Shown in pieces: positions 53,038-62,838 of a DNA stretch of 64,000 nucleotides (position 1 is the first letter of the stretch; every line of letters starts with the position of its first letter). The translations under genes and the position numbers were made by a program. The DNA is from Natronosalvus hydrolyticus. GTDB lineage: Archaea; Halobacteriota; Halobacteria; Halobacteriales; Natrialbaceae. The stretch is taken from positions 186,001-250,000 of the forward strand of contig JAOPJZ010000002.1 of the NCBI GenBank assembly GCA_025517525.1, read 5' to 3'. A model generated the notes under the pieces. That model saw only the letters and a program-made list of their open reading frames with translations. It did not search any database and had not been told where the DNA came from.

Positions 53038-54741
53038 GTGATAGATTGCCATTTTCATGTGTGGACACAGGACGTATCGACGGCCGCAGCACGCGCCGAC
53101 CGGGCAGAGCAGTTTCGCGAGGAGGCGAGCGTTCTCGGCATCGATAGAACGACACTGATCGGTGAACTGGGTGACACTGTCGACGCGTGTCGCGAAAATA
53201 ACCGAACGATTGCGGCGTTCGTCGAGGAACACCCAGACCTGTTTTACGGGTGGGCCAGAGCACATCCTGAATGGGGGGACGACGCTGTCGCCGAGTTCAA
53301 GAGAGCGGTCACGGAGGACGGTCTGGTGGGTCTCAAGCATCACTTCCTCGGGACAGAAATAAATATTACCGACACTGAATTCGCCCCGCTGGCGGAGGCG
53401 GCCGTCGAGCTGGACGTCCCGATCATCGCCCACGTCATGCAGAACGAGGAGCCGTACCCGACTGAACGGCCCAGCGAGGCTCGCTCGGAGGACGTCGCCT
53501 CGCTCGCGAGCCGTTACCCCGATCTGAAGCTTATTTCCGGGCATATTAGCGCAGGTGGCAACTGGGAACATCGGATCAAACGGATCGCCGACCACGAGAA
53601 CGTCTACCTGGACCTCAGCGGAAGCAACTGCGAGGTCGGCCAGATCGAGATGGCTGCGGACGTGCTGGGCGTCGACAGACTGTTGTTCGGTACGGACACC
53701 TGGCTCTCCGTGTGCGCCGGCAAACTCGACGGGGCGGACCTCCCCGCGAGCGACAAGGCGCAGATCGCGTACAACTTCGAGAACTTGTTGCACGAGGGGG
53801 TCGAAAACAGGCTCTCACTCGTCGAGCGCGAGGAGCGTATCGACGCCGCCCGAGAGCGCTTCGAGGCGTTCGATCGACCCCGTGAAGAGACGATCGTCGA
53901 CGTAAACGCCTACGTCGGTCGGTGGCCGTTCCATCCGTTCGACGCGTCTTCCGAAGGGTTGCTCGAGGTGATGGATCGAAAGGGCGTCGACAAAGCGATC
54001 GTCTCCTCTCTTGGGTCGGTCTTTTACCGCGACCCACAACACGGCAACCGCGAACTCGTTCGCGACATCGACGGCCACGAAGACCGGTTGCTCCCCTTCA
54101 CGACGATCAACCCGACCTTTCCCGGGTGGGAGGACGATCTTCGTCACTGCGTAGAGGAGTGGGGAATGCACGGAGTTCGACTGCTCCCCGCTTACCACGA
54201 CTACGAAATCAACGCGCCCGAGGCGAAGGATTTGCTTCGAGCGTGCGCCGATCTCGAGGTGCCCGCCATGCTCGTCGCCGCCCTCGAGGATCAACGAGGA
54301 CGGCACCCTCGCGTGGAACTGCGTCATTTCGAGGGGATCGGCCAGTCCCGGATGTGGCGCCAGGACGAAGGGAAGATCGACGACGTGATCGATCTTCTTC
54401 TGGAGGTCCCCGAAACGGACGTTATCGTCGCCGACACGTGGACTGGCGGGTACCGGATCATCAAGGAGACGACTACCGTCAATCGGCGGGACGTTAGGCT
54501 CCAGAACAAGGTTCGAACTGGACAAACCTTCGTCGTTATCGACGACCTGTTTTGTTACTGGACGCAGATGCAGGGCCGACAGATCGTCGACGGCATCGGC
54601 GTGGATCATCTCGTGATGGGCCCCCAGCTCCCGTTCATGACGTTCGAATCGACCTACAACTACACGAAACACCTCCCGGCTAGCGAGGCGGAGAAAGACC
54701 GGGTTCGCAGCGGCAACGTGATAGAACTGCTCGATCTGTAA
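53038..54741 (+). CDS. tandem amidohydrolase-fold fusion protein
   Basis: This 567-residue protein consists of two amidohydrolase_2-like TIM barrels. Domain 1 (1 to about 280) starts with the metal motif IDCHFHVW and later shows ISGHIS and LLFGTDTW, the usual His and Asp metal ligands. Domain 2 (about 286-567) starts IVDVNAYVGRWPFHP, in which the HxH pair is lost, and ends with a region ending DHLVMGPQLPF. Domain 1 should be the hydrolase or decarboxylase; domain 2 may be structural or use other ligands. The start is GTG because an in-frame stop lies just before it. Confidence 0.85.
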   Translation: MIDCHFHVWTQDVSTAAARADRAEQFREEASVLGIDRTTLIGELGDTVDACRENNRTIAAFVEEHPDLFYGWARAHPEWGDDAVAEFKRAVTEDGLVGLKHHFLGTEINITDTEFAPLAEAAVELDVPIIAHVMQNEEPYPTERPSEARSEDVASLASRYPDLKLISGHISAGGNWEHRIKRIADHENVYLDLSGSNCEVGQIEMAADVLGVDRLLFGTDTWLSVCAGKLDGADLPASDKAQIAYNFENLLHEGVENRLSLVEREERIDAARERFEAFDRPREETIVDVNAYVGRWPFHPFDASSEGLLEVMDRKGVDKAIVSSLGSVFYRDPQHGNRELVRDIDGHEDRLLPFTTINPTFPGWEDDLRHCVEEWGMHGVRLLPAYHDYEINAPEAKDLLRACADLEVPAMLVAALEDQRGRHPRVELRHFEGIGQSRMWRQDEGKIDDVIDLLLEVPETDVIVADTWTGGYRIIKETTTVNRRDVRLQNKVRTGQTFVVIDDLFCYWTQMQGRQIVDGIGVDHLVMGPQLPFMTFESTYNYTKHLPASEAEKDRVRSGNVIELLDL

Positions 54742-54820
54742 GCGAAAACCGGCCAATGTCCTCGAACTCGTGTGCAGTCAATCCGGGACACATGAGGCCC
54801 TGGGAAACACGACCGCCGTC

Positions 54821-55927
54821 TTATTCTCCATCGACGTTCCCATTCGGTGAGACGTCTGTCACCCGCTCGAGGTCGCCATAGGTGACGGCAGTGAACGACG
54901 CATCGACCGTTTCACCGGGTTCGATGACGTTCATGACCGATTTTCCGTTTTCGGCCGTCTCACTGGCCCGTTGTTCAGCAGGCGAGCGAGTCGTGGGCTC
55001 GAGACCGACGTTGTAGTTTCGATTGAACCATGGCGACTCGTGGTAGCCGCCGAAGGGTTGCCAGTACCACAGGCATTCGAACGGGTCGAGTGGGAATCGA
55101 AGGGCGAAGCCGAGGTTCAGGTCGGGATTCGTCAGCGCATACCAGCCGTCGGCCATGTCGACGGCAAATGACTGGTCGTGGACGCCCGCCGAGCGCGGCG
55201 GAATCTCTCGAAGGTCGACGGTACCACCGTCCTTTCCGGGTGCGTGTGGCCAGTCGTATGTCACGTCATCTTCGAGGCGAGCGTTCGGAAAGCCGTCGCC
55301 GTACGCTGGGTTGACGCCGGTTGCCTCGGGGAGGTCGAGTCGCGAAGCGGGCGAGAGCAAGGGTTCCCCGAGCGTGATGTGCTGTTGCCAGACGTACTCG
55401 AGGGGGACCTCGCCCCGATTGGTCACCGACTCGTCGATGTGAAGTTTGGACTCGCCCGCTCGAAGCGTCAGTTCGCGTTCTACGGAGAATGGGTAGCGGA
55501 TTAGATCGACACGCAGTCGAAGTGTCACGGCCTCACCATCGTCGCGGACCACGGTGGCTTCCCAGGGCAGGAGCGCACTCTCGCCGTGGAGTCCGTAACT
55601 GCCACCGTCGATTTCCATGCCACCGCCCGCGATGGGGAGGTTGACTTGCCAGCCGCCAGGATAGTGTTCGTTCCAGCTCGAGTCGATAGCCGGGATGTAC
55701 CGATCCCCGGGTGCCGTCCACGTGTGTGGCGTCCGCCACAGGACGTCGACATCGGTCCGTTTATCACGAAACTCGACGATGTCGCCGCCTTTCCCCGTTA
55801 GCACCATCACTCGGAGTGCCTGATTCTCGAGGACAGCGGCGTCGATCTCGCGGTAGGTGAACTCGGTGGAGATGCGCGGTCCGGGTTCGGTTCGATGGCT
55901 ATCGCTGCCGAGCCTCGAGTCGCTCAT
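54821..55927 (-). CDS. DUF4432 family protein (aldose-1-epimerase-like fold)
   Basis: A 368-residue galactose-mutarotase-like beta-supersandwich with signatures ALRVMVLTGKGGDIVEFRD near residue 40, WQVNLPIAGGG, and a catalytic-side VWQQHITLGEPLLS segment containing a His. It probably interconverts anomers or binds a sugar-like substrate; family members often accompany carbohydrate catabolism. It follows the ceramidase-like gene in the same direction with a four-base overlap. Convergent with the amidohydrolase fusion. Confidence 0.85.
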   Translation of the reverse strand: MSDSRLGSDSHRTEPGPRISTEFTYREIDAAVLENQALRVMVLTGKGGDIVEFRDKRTDVDVLWRTPHTWTAPGDRYIPAIDSSWNEHYPGGWQVNLPIAGGGMEIDGGSYGLHGESALLPWEATVVRDDGEAVTLRLRVDLIRYPFSVERELTLRAGESKLHIDESVTNRGEVPLEYVWQQHITLGEPLLSPASRLDLPEATGVNPAYGDGFPNARLEDDVTYDWPHAPGKDGGTVDLREIPPRSAGVHDQSFAVDMADGWYALTNPDLNLGFALRFPLDPFECLWYWQPFGGYHESPWFNRNYNVGLEPTTRSPAEQRASETAENGKSVMNVIEPGETVDASFTAVTYGDLERVTDVSPNGNVDGE

Positions 55928-57258
55928 AGCTCCCTCCGCCGGGCGCCGACGCGCTCGGCGAGCGCGACTGACTTGTCGAGAATTCGCTCAGCAGTGGAGG
56001 GGGCATAGAGGCCGTCCTCGAAGGACTGCCACGACTCGTAGCCCCCTTCAGCGAGGATTCGTTTCGTCGGGAGGTATCCCGTGTTGTTCGCGTAGCCTGC
56101 CACCCACAGGGGCGAGGCGAGCGTCTCCTTGAGCTCCAGCGCGAAATCGGCGACGACTTCTCCCGAAAGCGAGAGGAGCGTCAGATCCGTTCCGAACCCA
56201 ACAGCCTGTATTGGATAGGGTCGATGCCCCGTTACTTCGGTGCCGCCGGTCTGGTCCCCGTTTTCGTCTTCGATCGGATTCTCGATGTCGAGCGTCACGC
56301 TACCGGCGGCGAGCTTGAGCGGTCCTCGCACCGGTTTCGGTTCGGTCACCAGCGCTCGTTCGACGGCGGTTGCTGCCGTTCGGGCGTGTCCCTTTACCAG
56401 TTGCCGGCTTCCCTGCGGGTAGGCCTTCTGATCCCCTGCACAGCCGATGACGAACACGGCGGTGGCATCCGGATACGTTTCCTCGAGGTATTCCATCGCG
56501 TAGCCCGGCCAGTCACCATTGACCTCGTTCGAAAAGGCCATTCCGGCGGTTGGATGGCACGCATAGCCGAACAACAGCGCTTTCGTCGTCCCGCCTGCAG
56601 TTTCGACGGCGAGAACGGGCAGGTCGTGATCGACCGGTCCGTCCGGCGTCGGATCGAAGCCGATGCCGTCTTCGGTCGCTCGTCGGCGGTTCATCGCGAT
56701 GGCCAGTTTCGCGTGGTAGTACGAGAGCGACGCCGGCTCGAAATCCTCGAGCGCCGCACCAATTACCTCGAGCAGTCGTTCGTCGACGAACTCTCGATAC
56801 TCTGCGACGAGGTCGTCGTCTCGGTCGTAGTCCTCCTGGAGCCCTTCGCGATGCACATCGTAATCCGGTCCGTAGTGGGTGTGACTCGGGTTAATAACGA
56901 GGGCTTTGGGCTCGAGGCCCCATCGTTTTGCACACTCGGCCTCGAGATAGGCACGCTGTGTTTCGAACACGAACAGGAGTTCGAACGAGAGGAAAACCAG
57001 TCGTTGCCCAGTCCGATCTTCGAACGCGACCGCACGAGCTGAAATATCGTGTTCGACACCATCCATATGCCCGTCACGGGCTCCAAAACCGATCAAACGG
57101 TGGGGCTCAGTTTCGTCGGGTGTAATGTCGACGGTCGCCGTACCGACCCGCCACGCTGGTGGTATCGTCCCGCCGTCACATCGGAGATCGGCCGACCTAT
57201 CGAGTCCGTCAGCAGTTGTACGTGTCTCTGCTCCGTGCCTGTAAGGAGGATTCGCCAT
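55924..57258 (-). CDS. neutral-ceramidase-like amidohydrolase (N-terminal domain family)
   Basis: A 444-residue protein with TATVDITPDETEPHRLIGFGA near residues 40-60 and SHTHYGP (125-131), corresponding to the Zn ligand/catalytic His motif of neutral ceramidases. A GCAGDQKAYPQG segment follows, where family members have the nucleophile region. Ceramidases hydrolyse an N-acyl amide. The C-terminal Ig-like domain of eukaryotic enzymes is absent. Haloarchaea lack sphingolipids, so the substrate is probably another N-acylated amine. Overlaps the DUF4432 gene (ATGA). Confidence 0.82.
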   Translation of the reverse strand: MANPPYRHGAETRTTADGLDRSADLRCDGGTIPPAWRVGTATVDITPDETEPHRLIGFGARDGHMDGVEHDISARAVAFEDRTGQRLVFLSFELLFVFETQRAYLEAECAKRWGLEPKALVINPSHTHYGPDYDVHREGLQEDYDRDDDLVAEYREFVDERLLEVIGAALEDFEPASLSYYHAKLAIAMNRRRATEDGIGFDPTPDGPVDHDLPVLAVETAGGTTKALLFGYACHPTAGMAFSNEVNGDWPGYAMEYLEETYPDATAVFVIGCAGDQKAYPQGSRQLVKGHARTAATAVERALVTEPKPVRGPLKLAAGSVTLDIENPIEDENGDQTGGTEVTGHRPYPIQAVGFGTDLTLLSLSGEVVADFALELKETLASPLWVAGYANNTGYLPTKRILAEGGYESWQSFEDGLYAPSTAERILDKSVALAERVGARRREL

Positions 57259-57563
57259 GTTACCGTTGGTCTGGCGGCACGAATATTAAAGGTACGGACA
57301 GCGTTCGCGACAGATCCTCAATCGGTGTGAGATATAGTAGTCATTGAAATAGTTCACACACCTATCGCGACGGTGTCTTGCGGTAGAGTGTGCAATGATT
57401 TTCAATACCCACTATCGCTTACGAGTCCGGGACGGAGTTGTGTCGGTCTTTGGGTACTGCTGTAAGCCTCACCTCGTCGGCTTTATGGCTGTTAAGGGAA
57501 CCTATCGAAGCGTTAGAAATACCGTGTTCTGACTCGAGTGCACCACTCGCTCAGGAATTCCAG
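57259..57563. other. intergenic region containing a MITE-like palindrome
   Basis: 305 bases without a gene. Apart from the 86-base palindromic element at 57331-57416, nothing recognisable. Confidence 0.45.
57331..57416. repeat. 86-bp MITE-like imperfect palindrome
   Basis: The ends read GATATAGTAGTCATTGAAAT and, as reverse complement, GATAGTGGGTATTGAAAATC: imperfect inverted terminal repeats of about 20 bases. The interior continues the symmetry (TTCACACACC/GAGTGTGC and TATCGC/GCGGTA). The whole could fold into one long stem-loop. It resembles a miniature transposable element end pair without transposase. Confidence 0.5.
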
Positions 57564-58904
57564 TTAATCGTTTTCACCCGTTCGTTGTCGGAGTGTCGCG
57601 CCAACTGGGTCACCCTCGAGCCGATCAGCTACGTTGTCGTTCTCGAAAGCGTCAACGAGAACTTCGAGACATTCGTGATACACGCTCAGTATCTGGTCGA
57701 TATCTTCGTCAGTGTGGCTGTAGGTCGGAATATGTCCGCCGGTATAGAGGACGCCGCGTTTATGTGCCTCTTGCATGAACAGACTGCGTGCCAGTTGGTC
57801 GTGGTCTCCGTCCTCATCAAAGAACTGGATGACAAAGCGAGGTGGTAAGCCGTGAGCGCGAGTCCGACCACCCAATCCGAGTTCGGCAACGATTTCGTTG
57901 TAGCTGTGCATGAGCGATTCGCCCACTCTGAAAATGTGTTCGTGGACGTCTTCTTCCTGTTGGACGGTGATTGCGGCCTTCGTCGCCGCCAGTGACGCTG
58001 CGTCGCCAGCATACGTCATCGAGTAAAAGAAATCGCCGCGGCTGATGACCTCCATGTACTCGCGTTTGCCTGCGAGAGCGGAAATCGGGAACCCGTTGGC
58101 CATGCCTTTGGCGAAACAACCCAGATCGGGAGTCACACCGTAGTACTCCTGTGCGCCGCCGAGCGCAAATCTGAATCCGGTTAGCACTTCGTCGAAGACG
58201 AGCACTGCGCCTTCACGATCGGCGAGTTCCCGGAGTTCCTCGAGGAATCCATCTTCAGGCTCTTCGAGGTTTACCGGCGTGGTCACGATGGCTGCGACGT
58301 TGTCAGGATGGTCAGCGAAAATCTGCTCGACGCTCTCGATATCGTTGTACTCGAACTCCTCGGTATACTCGCCGATAACGTCAGGAATTCCCGCATCGAG
58401 GCTCGGTTTGTTACTCATCCAGACGTCAGGCCACCCGTGATAGCCCTGGGTCGCGATAACGTCGCGTTCGGTGTAGGCTCGAGCGACTTTTGCAGCGAGT
58501 GTGGTGACGTCGTTTCCACTTTTTGCGAACCGGACCATCTCTGCACACGGCACAACCTCGGTAAACAGTTCCGCCACCTCGACGTGCAGAGGATGTTCCA
58601 TGGTGAACATCGTCCCTTCGTCGAGTTGGGATTTGACAGCGTCGGTCACTGCGGGGTGGTTGTGTCCCAATAATATCGGGCCGAGTGCGGCGTTACAGTC
58701 GATGTACTCGTTCCCGTCCGCATCCCACAACCGACTCCCATCGCCGCGAACGATGTGTGAAGGTGAGACGCCTTGTACGAACTGCGTCGGTCGTTTGCTC
58801 CCGGTCTGGGTCGCATTTGGAATAACCTTCGACGCTCGCTCGACGAGTTCCTGTGACTGGGCCGTCGACCGATCGCTCGACGCCAGCGGTGAACCTCTGG
58901 ACAT
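57564..58904 (-). CDS. class III aminotransferase (glutamate-1-semialdehyde aminotransferase-like)
   Basis: A 446-residue PLP enzyme. The PLP lysine is K266 in FAKGMANGFPIS, and the Asp contacting the PLP nitrogen is in LVFDEVLTGFRF. An HGWPD loop resembles the substrate loop of this branch. A C-terminal small domain follows. It probably removes or adds an amino group on an aldehyde or keto sugar derivative. It is transcribed with the ceramidase-like and DUF4432 genes. The start at 58904 is used; an ATG at 58925 is also in frame. Confidence 0.9.
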   Translation of the reverse strand: MSRGSPLASSDRSTAQSQELVERASKVIPNATQTGSKRPTQFVQGVSPSHIVRGDGSRLWDADGNEYIDCNAALGPILLGHNHPAVTDAVKSQLDEGTMFTMEHPLHVEVAELFTEVVPCAEMVRFAKSGNDVTTLAAKVARAYTERDVIATQGYHGWPDVWMSNKPSLDAGIPDVIGEYTEEFEYNDIESVEQIFADHPDNVAAIVTTPVNLEEPEDGFLEELRELADREGAVLVFDEVLTGFRFALGGAQEYYGVTPDLGCFAKGMANGFPISALAGKREYMEVISRGDFFYSMTYAGDAASLAATKAAITVQQEEDVHEHIFRVGESLMHSYNEIVAELGLGGRTRAHGLPPRFVIQFFDEDGDHDQLARSLFMQEAHKRGVLYTGGHIPTYSHTDEDIDQILSVYHECLEVLVDAFENDNVADRLEGDPVGATLRQRTGEND

Positions 58905-59121
58905 TAGCGAAAACAGTGACCCCACTCGCTATTAAGTTCTTCGTTGCAGCGGATGTGGACGGTTATTCGTTGGGGAGCGTTGGCTAGATGGACGTTTCAG
59001 GGGGTGCTCGAGGTGCCCCTCCCATCAAAAGCTCATTATCCCACACCCACCGAATGTGAAATGTCATCACGGCGTGAAAACAGTTATGTTACAGTGATAA
59101 TCTCATACATGCACTGGTAAC

Positions 59122-61257
59122 ATGAGACGACAGTCAGCAGTCACCGACAGTGACACGTATAGATCGATATGCGACACTACGACGAACCGACGCACGTTTC
59201 TGGCGGGAACCGCTGCGGTGGCGGCAGGACTAGCGATGACGGGGTCCGTAGCGGCGGACGACGACTACGATGTCGTTCTCGATATCGTCGATGACCTCGA
59301 TGCGGATAACACCGGTGGGGAACCGATTAACGATGCACTCGCGGAAGCCGTCGAACATGATAGTGTAAAAGTCACCTTCCCCTCGGGTGAATACGTCATT
59401 CACGAGGGTGAAGGGGGTAACGGATTTGCCCGCTGGGATTTCGGTGAGGGTGACGAGGTAGATAGAGTCGGTAAACTCGCACTGGTTGGGGCGGACGATA
59501 CCGTCTTACGGCCGCTCGACGGCGGTCGACACAGTATCCTCACGTTGTGGGGGCGGGACATTACCGTCCAGAACTTCCGGATCGATCAAACGGGTGACGA
59601 TACCTCGACGGGTATTACCACGGTCGCGGAAGAACAGTTGCTCGTCAGCAATATCCACTTCGACGGAAAAGTGACGGGAGACTACGTTGAGACACCGCAC
59701 TGGCAGAGCGACGACTACGACGAGAGCGTCGTTCCGGAGGATCCTACCTGCGTCATTCCTGGATTGCTCAACGAAGATGGCGTCGGGCGCATCGAAAACG
59801 TTCGCGCACCGGACGGGGTCGAATCACACAGCAGAAAAGGTGCCGTCTGGGTCAACTTCTTGCACGCGGGTGATCTGCTGTTCGAGCGCTGTGAATTCTC
59901 GAACTTTTCGGACAATGCCATCTACGGCTCTCCACCGGGGCTTCCACACGGAAACGGTGGAGCCGTTCGTGTCGAAAATTGCTACTTCAAGAATAACAAC
60001 GTCACGGCAATTCGACTCGGGACGCCAGGAAGCTACGCGAAACACTGTACCGTCGTCACCGAGGCCGACGAAATCCCGGCAACGCCGTGGGGTGCGATCA
60101 CCAGTCGTGCGGGCTGGATCTGGTACGACTTCGAAGGCACCTACGAGGATATTGACGTTGTACACGACCACGCCAATGGTCAGGGCATCGTCGAGGAGTC
60201 GAGCCACGACGGTTGGCTCGAAGTTCGCGACTCGCGTTTCGAACTGAACAACGGTGGGGCAAATGCGATTCGGTACGTCGAAGGCGGTAGCGAACTCACC
60301 CTCGAGAACTTGAGCATTACCGGTTCGGCCAGCAGTGATGCTGCAATACGTCTCGGGAATTGTGCCCTCGACGCCGAGAACGTCTGCATCCATCAGACTG
60401 GAAGCGGACGCGACGGCTTCTCGCTCTCGAGCGTTACTGGGACGATTGCGGACAGCGTCATCGACGTTACCGGCGACCAGTTCGTTGCCAGCGGGTCAAC
60501 CGACGTGGCGGTTACCAACCTGCACGACGAGGGGGACTGTCCGAGCCCGGATCCGAACCACGACTTCGACAGTGTCTCGCCTGGACCGACGCCGTCGCGG
60601 CCAGACGATACCGGACGGGACGAAACGGTCACCGGAGACGCAGCAGGGGACGAAGACGGTGCGGATGTCGATCATGATTTCCGATTTTCGGCTGTCGAGA
60701 TGGAGGAGGCAGTACCCTACCAGGAAGGACCGTATCAGATCGGGTCGGCAACGGTGACGAATCACGGTGACGAAACAGCCACGGCCCCTGTCGGCGTCTG
60801 GAGCGACTTCTTCGAGGATTTCCTCGGCAGTGATGTCGCACGCGAGGAGGTCACGCTAGAGCCCGGTGAATCGACCACTGTGACGTTCTATCTCGAGGGA
60901 GAGATCTCCTCGCCCGGTGCGGTGTACGAAGGGCTGAAGATATCGACGTTGTCCGACGAGTACGTTTTCGATATCGAAATCCTCGAGGCCGACGACGCCC
61001 CTGAGGAGGAGCCAGACGATGCGGGTGGCGACGAGGGAGATTCCTCGGAGGAGGAAGCAGATGACTCGAGCGAGGAGGAAACGGCTGACGATGATGCAGT
61101 AGACACGGATGACGACGAAGAGTCAGATCCCGAACAGGAAATTCCAGGCGACGACGACGGTTCGCCGGGATTCACCGGTATCATCACGCTCGGTGCCCTG
61201 GCCGCCTCGAGCGCGGCGATGATTCGGCGCCTTCGGTCGGACGGCGACGAACAGTAG
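59122..61257 (+). CDS. secreted right-handed beta-helix protein with PGF-CTERM-like tail
   Basis: This 711-residue protein has a twin-arginine signal TNRRTFLAGTAAVAAGLAM (RR 23-24) and a pectate-lyase-like beta-helix (about 60-480) with repeated short asparagine- and glycine-rich turns. A CARDB-like beta domain (about 520-630) and an acidic Asp/Glu stalk follow. The C-terminus (682-711) is PGF, a hydrophobic segment, then RRLRS, matching the PGF-CTERM sorting signal of archaeosortase substrates. It is probably anchored at the surface and may act on an exported glycan. It faces the DegT gene across a convergent gap. Confidence 0.85.
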   Translation: MRRQSAVTDSDTYRSICDTTTNRRTFLAGTAAVAAGLAMTGSVAADDDYDVVLDIVDDLDADNTGGEPINDALAEAVEHDSVKVTFPSGEYVIHEGEGGNGFARWDFGEGDEVDRVGKLALVGADDTVLRPLDGGRHSILTLWGRDITVQNFRIDQTGDDTSTGITTVAEEQLLVSNIHFDGKVTGDYVETPHWQSDDYDESVVPEDPTCVIPGLLNEDGVGRIENVRAPDGVESHSRKGAVWVNFLHAGDLLFERCEFSNFSDNAIYGSPPGLPHGNGGAVRVENCYFKNNNVTAIRLGTPGSYAKHCTVVTEADEIPATPWGAITSRAGWIWYDFEGTYEDIDVVHDHANGQGIVEESSHDGWLEVRDSRFELNNGGANAIRYVEGGSELTLENLSITGSASSDAAIRLGNCALDAENVCIHQTGSGRDGFSLSSVTGTIADSVIDVTGDQFVASGSTDVAVTNLHDEGDCPSPDPNHDFDSVSPGPTPSRPDDTGRDETVTGDAAGDEDGADVDHDFRFSAVEMEEAVPYQEGPYQIGSATVTNHGDETATAPVGVWSDFFEDFLGSDVAREEVTLEPGESTTVTFYLEGEISSPGAVYEGLKISTLSDEYVFDIEILEADDAPEEEPDDAGGDEGDSSEEEADDSSEEETADDDAVDTDDDEESDPEQEIPGDDDGSPGFTGIITLGALAASSAAMIRRLRSDGDEQ

Positions 61258-61377
61258 TGGTTCGATTGGGTCACTGAAACGCGACACGATGGTCAACTCG
61301 TTATCATGGCCGTTGAACCGCTGCACTTTTCGTCCCGTTTCGAGGAAGCGAAAAAGGCGTAATTCGACGATTTCGAT

Positions 61378-62604
61378 TTACAGTTGGTCGGCGTTTCGTT
61401 TGACCTTCTCGATCGCTCGTGGGATGGCGAGAATACTCTCGTCCTCGGCAAGTAACGCCGTGTGAGAGAGCCTGATATTCGTCTCCATGATTTCTTCTAC
61501 GCCCGGCAGGTGGAGGTGGCGGTTCACGGGAATGTCAGTTCCTGGTGGTACCATCGAACCGAGTTGTGCTCGGGAAAACGCCGGTTGCTTGTACAGTGGA
61601 AGCCCGTAGCCTGAACTGGCTGGGACGCCCTCAGCACGAAGTGCCTCGAGGAACCGGTCGCGCGAGGGTCCACCGAACGCCTCCGCATCGTAGCGGAAGT
61701 TGTACACGCAGTAGCCCCTGTCTGTGATCCGGTCGTCCTCGCGAAGAGTGTGAATACCCTCGATTTCCTCGAGTGCTTCGACGAGTCGCCGCTCGTTTTC
61801 CTGTCGCCGTTCGTTTTCGGCGGGTAGTTTTTCGAGTTGAGCAGTGAGGAGCGCACCTTGCAGTTCCGGGAGTCGATAGTTCGAGGAGAGCATGGTGTGT
61901 TTGTATCCGGCGCCCACTGGCCGACCGATGTTGTGAACGAGGCTCGCCTCCTCTGCGAGGACCTCGTCGTCCGTCACGACGATTCCGCCCTCACCGCCGG
62001 CCACTGATTTCGATTGCTGGAACGAAAACGTCCCGAAGTCACCAAAGGTACCGACTTTTTGACCACGCCAGGCAGACCCCTGCGCGTGGGCCGCGTCTTC
62101 GATGAAAAAGAGACCGTGCTCCTCGACGATTGGAAGCAACTCGTCTACGTCCATCGGGTAGCCGCCAAAGTGAACGCCAACGATACCGACCGTATCTTCG
62201 GTGATATTTTCGCGGACGGATTCGGGATCGATGTTGAACGTGTCCGGATCAACGTCCACGAATTTCGGCACGCCGCCCATACAGGCCACGGCGCTCGCGG
62301 TTGCGATGAACGTGTAGGCTGGAACGAGGACTTCATCACCGGGTTCCAGTCCCGAGGCTCGAAGCGCGAGTTCGATTGCGACCGTGCCGTTACTCACCGC
62401 GATGGCGTGTTCAGCGTCGTGGAGGTCAGCAAACTCCTCCTCGAAGCGATCAACCCAGTCCGCACCGTCGATGATCCGACACCATTTCTCGGACTCGAGG
62501 CTGTCCATCACGTACTCTTTGCTCTTCTCTGTGCACTGAGGCCATCGTGGAATCTCGAGATCCGACGCGGCCTTCGGTCCGCCGTTGATTGCTAGTTTGG
62601 TCAT
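61378..62604 (-). CDS. DegT/DnrJ/EryC1/StrS family aminotransferase
   Basis: A 408-residue sugar or cyclitol aminotransferase of fold type I. The PLP lysine is K199 in FSFQQSKSVAGGEGG, the PLP Asp in FFIEDAAHAQG (about 170), and the start MTKLAINGGPKA is the usual family beginning. Members include keto-sugar, dehydroquinate-like and scyllo-inosose aminotransferases. The start at 62604 excludes a leader through the divergent promoter. Its divergent neighbour is the ASST-like gene at 62839. Confidence 0.9.
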   Translation of the reverse strand: MTKLAINGGPKAASDLEIPRWPQCTEKSKEYVMDSLESEKWCRIIDGADWVDRFEEEFADLHDAEHAIAVSNGTVAIELALRASGLEPGDEVLVPAYTFIATASAVACMGGVPKFVDVDPDTFNIDPESVRENITEDTVGIVGVHFGGYPMDVDELLPIVEEHGLFFIEDAAHAQGSAWRGQKVGTFGDFGTFSFQQSKSVAGGEGGIVVTDDEVLAEEASLVHNIGRPVGAGYKHTMLSSNYRLPELQGALLTAQLEKLPAENERRQENERRLVEALEEIEGIHTLREDDRITDRGYCVYNFRYDAEAFGGPSRDRFLEALRAEGVPASSGYGLPLYKQPAFSRAQLGSMVPPGTDIPVNRHLHLPGVEEIMETNIRLSHTALLAEDESILAIPRAIEKVKRNADQL

Positions 62605-62838
62605 TGGTTGGGTGGCACCCACTGCTGGTGTGCCGGATTGATTGTACATTCGTAGAGTGGTACATGAGTCCATCGGTCATAGGCATGTTGGAGCCAGAGA
62701 TATCTGCGGATTCGTTTTCGAGCGTACGAGCTTCTGTAGCTCTGAATATTGGTGAAAAGAGATGGATTCAGACCGAACACAGCGCCCGAGGCATACGCTT
62801 ATACCGGTGGGATTGGTACTCCCAACAAGACAGCGCGC

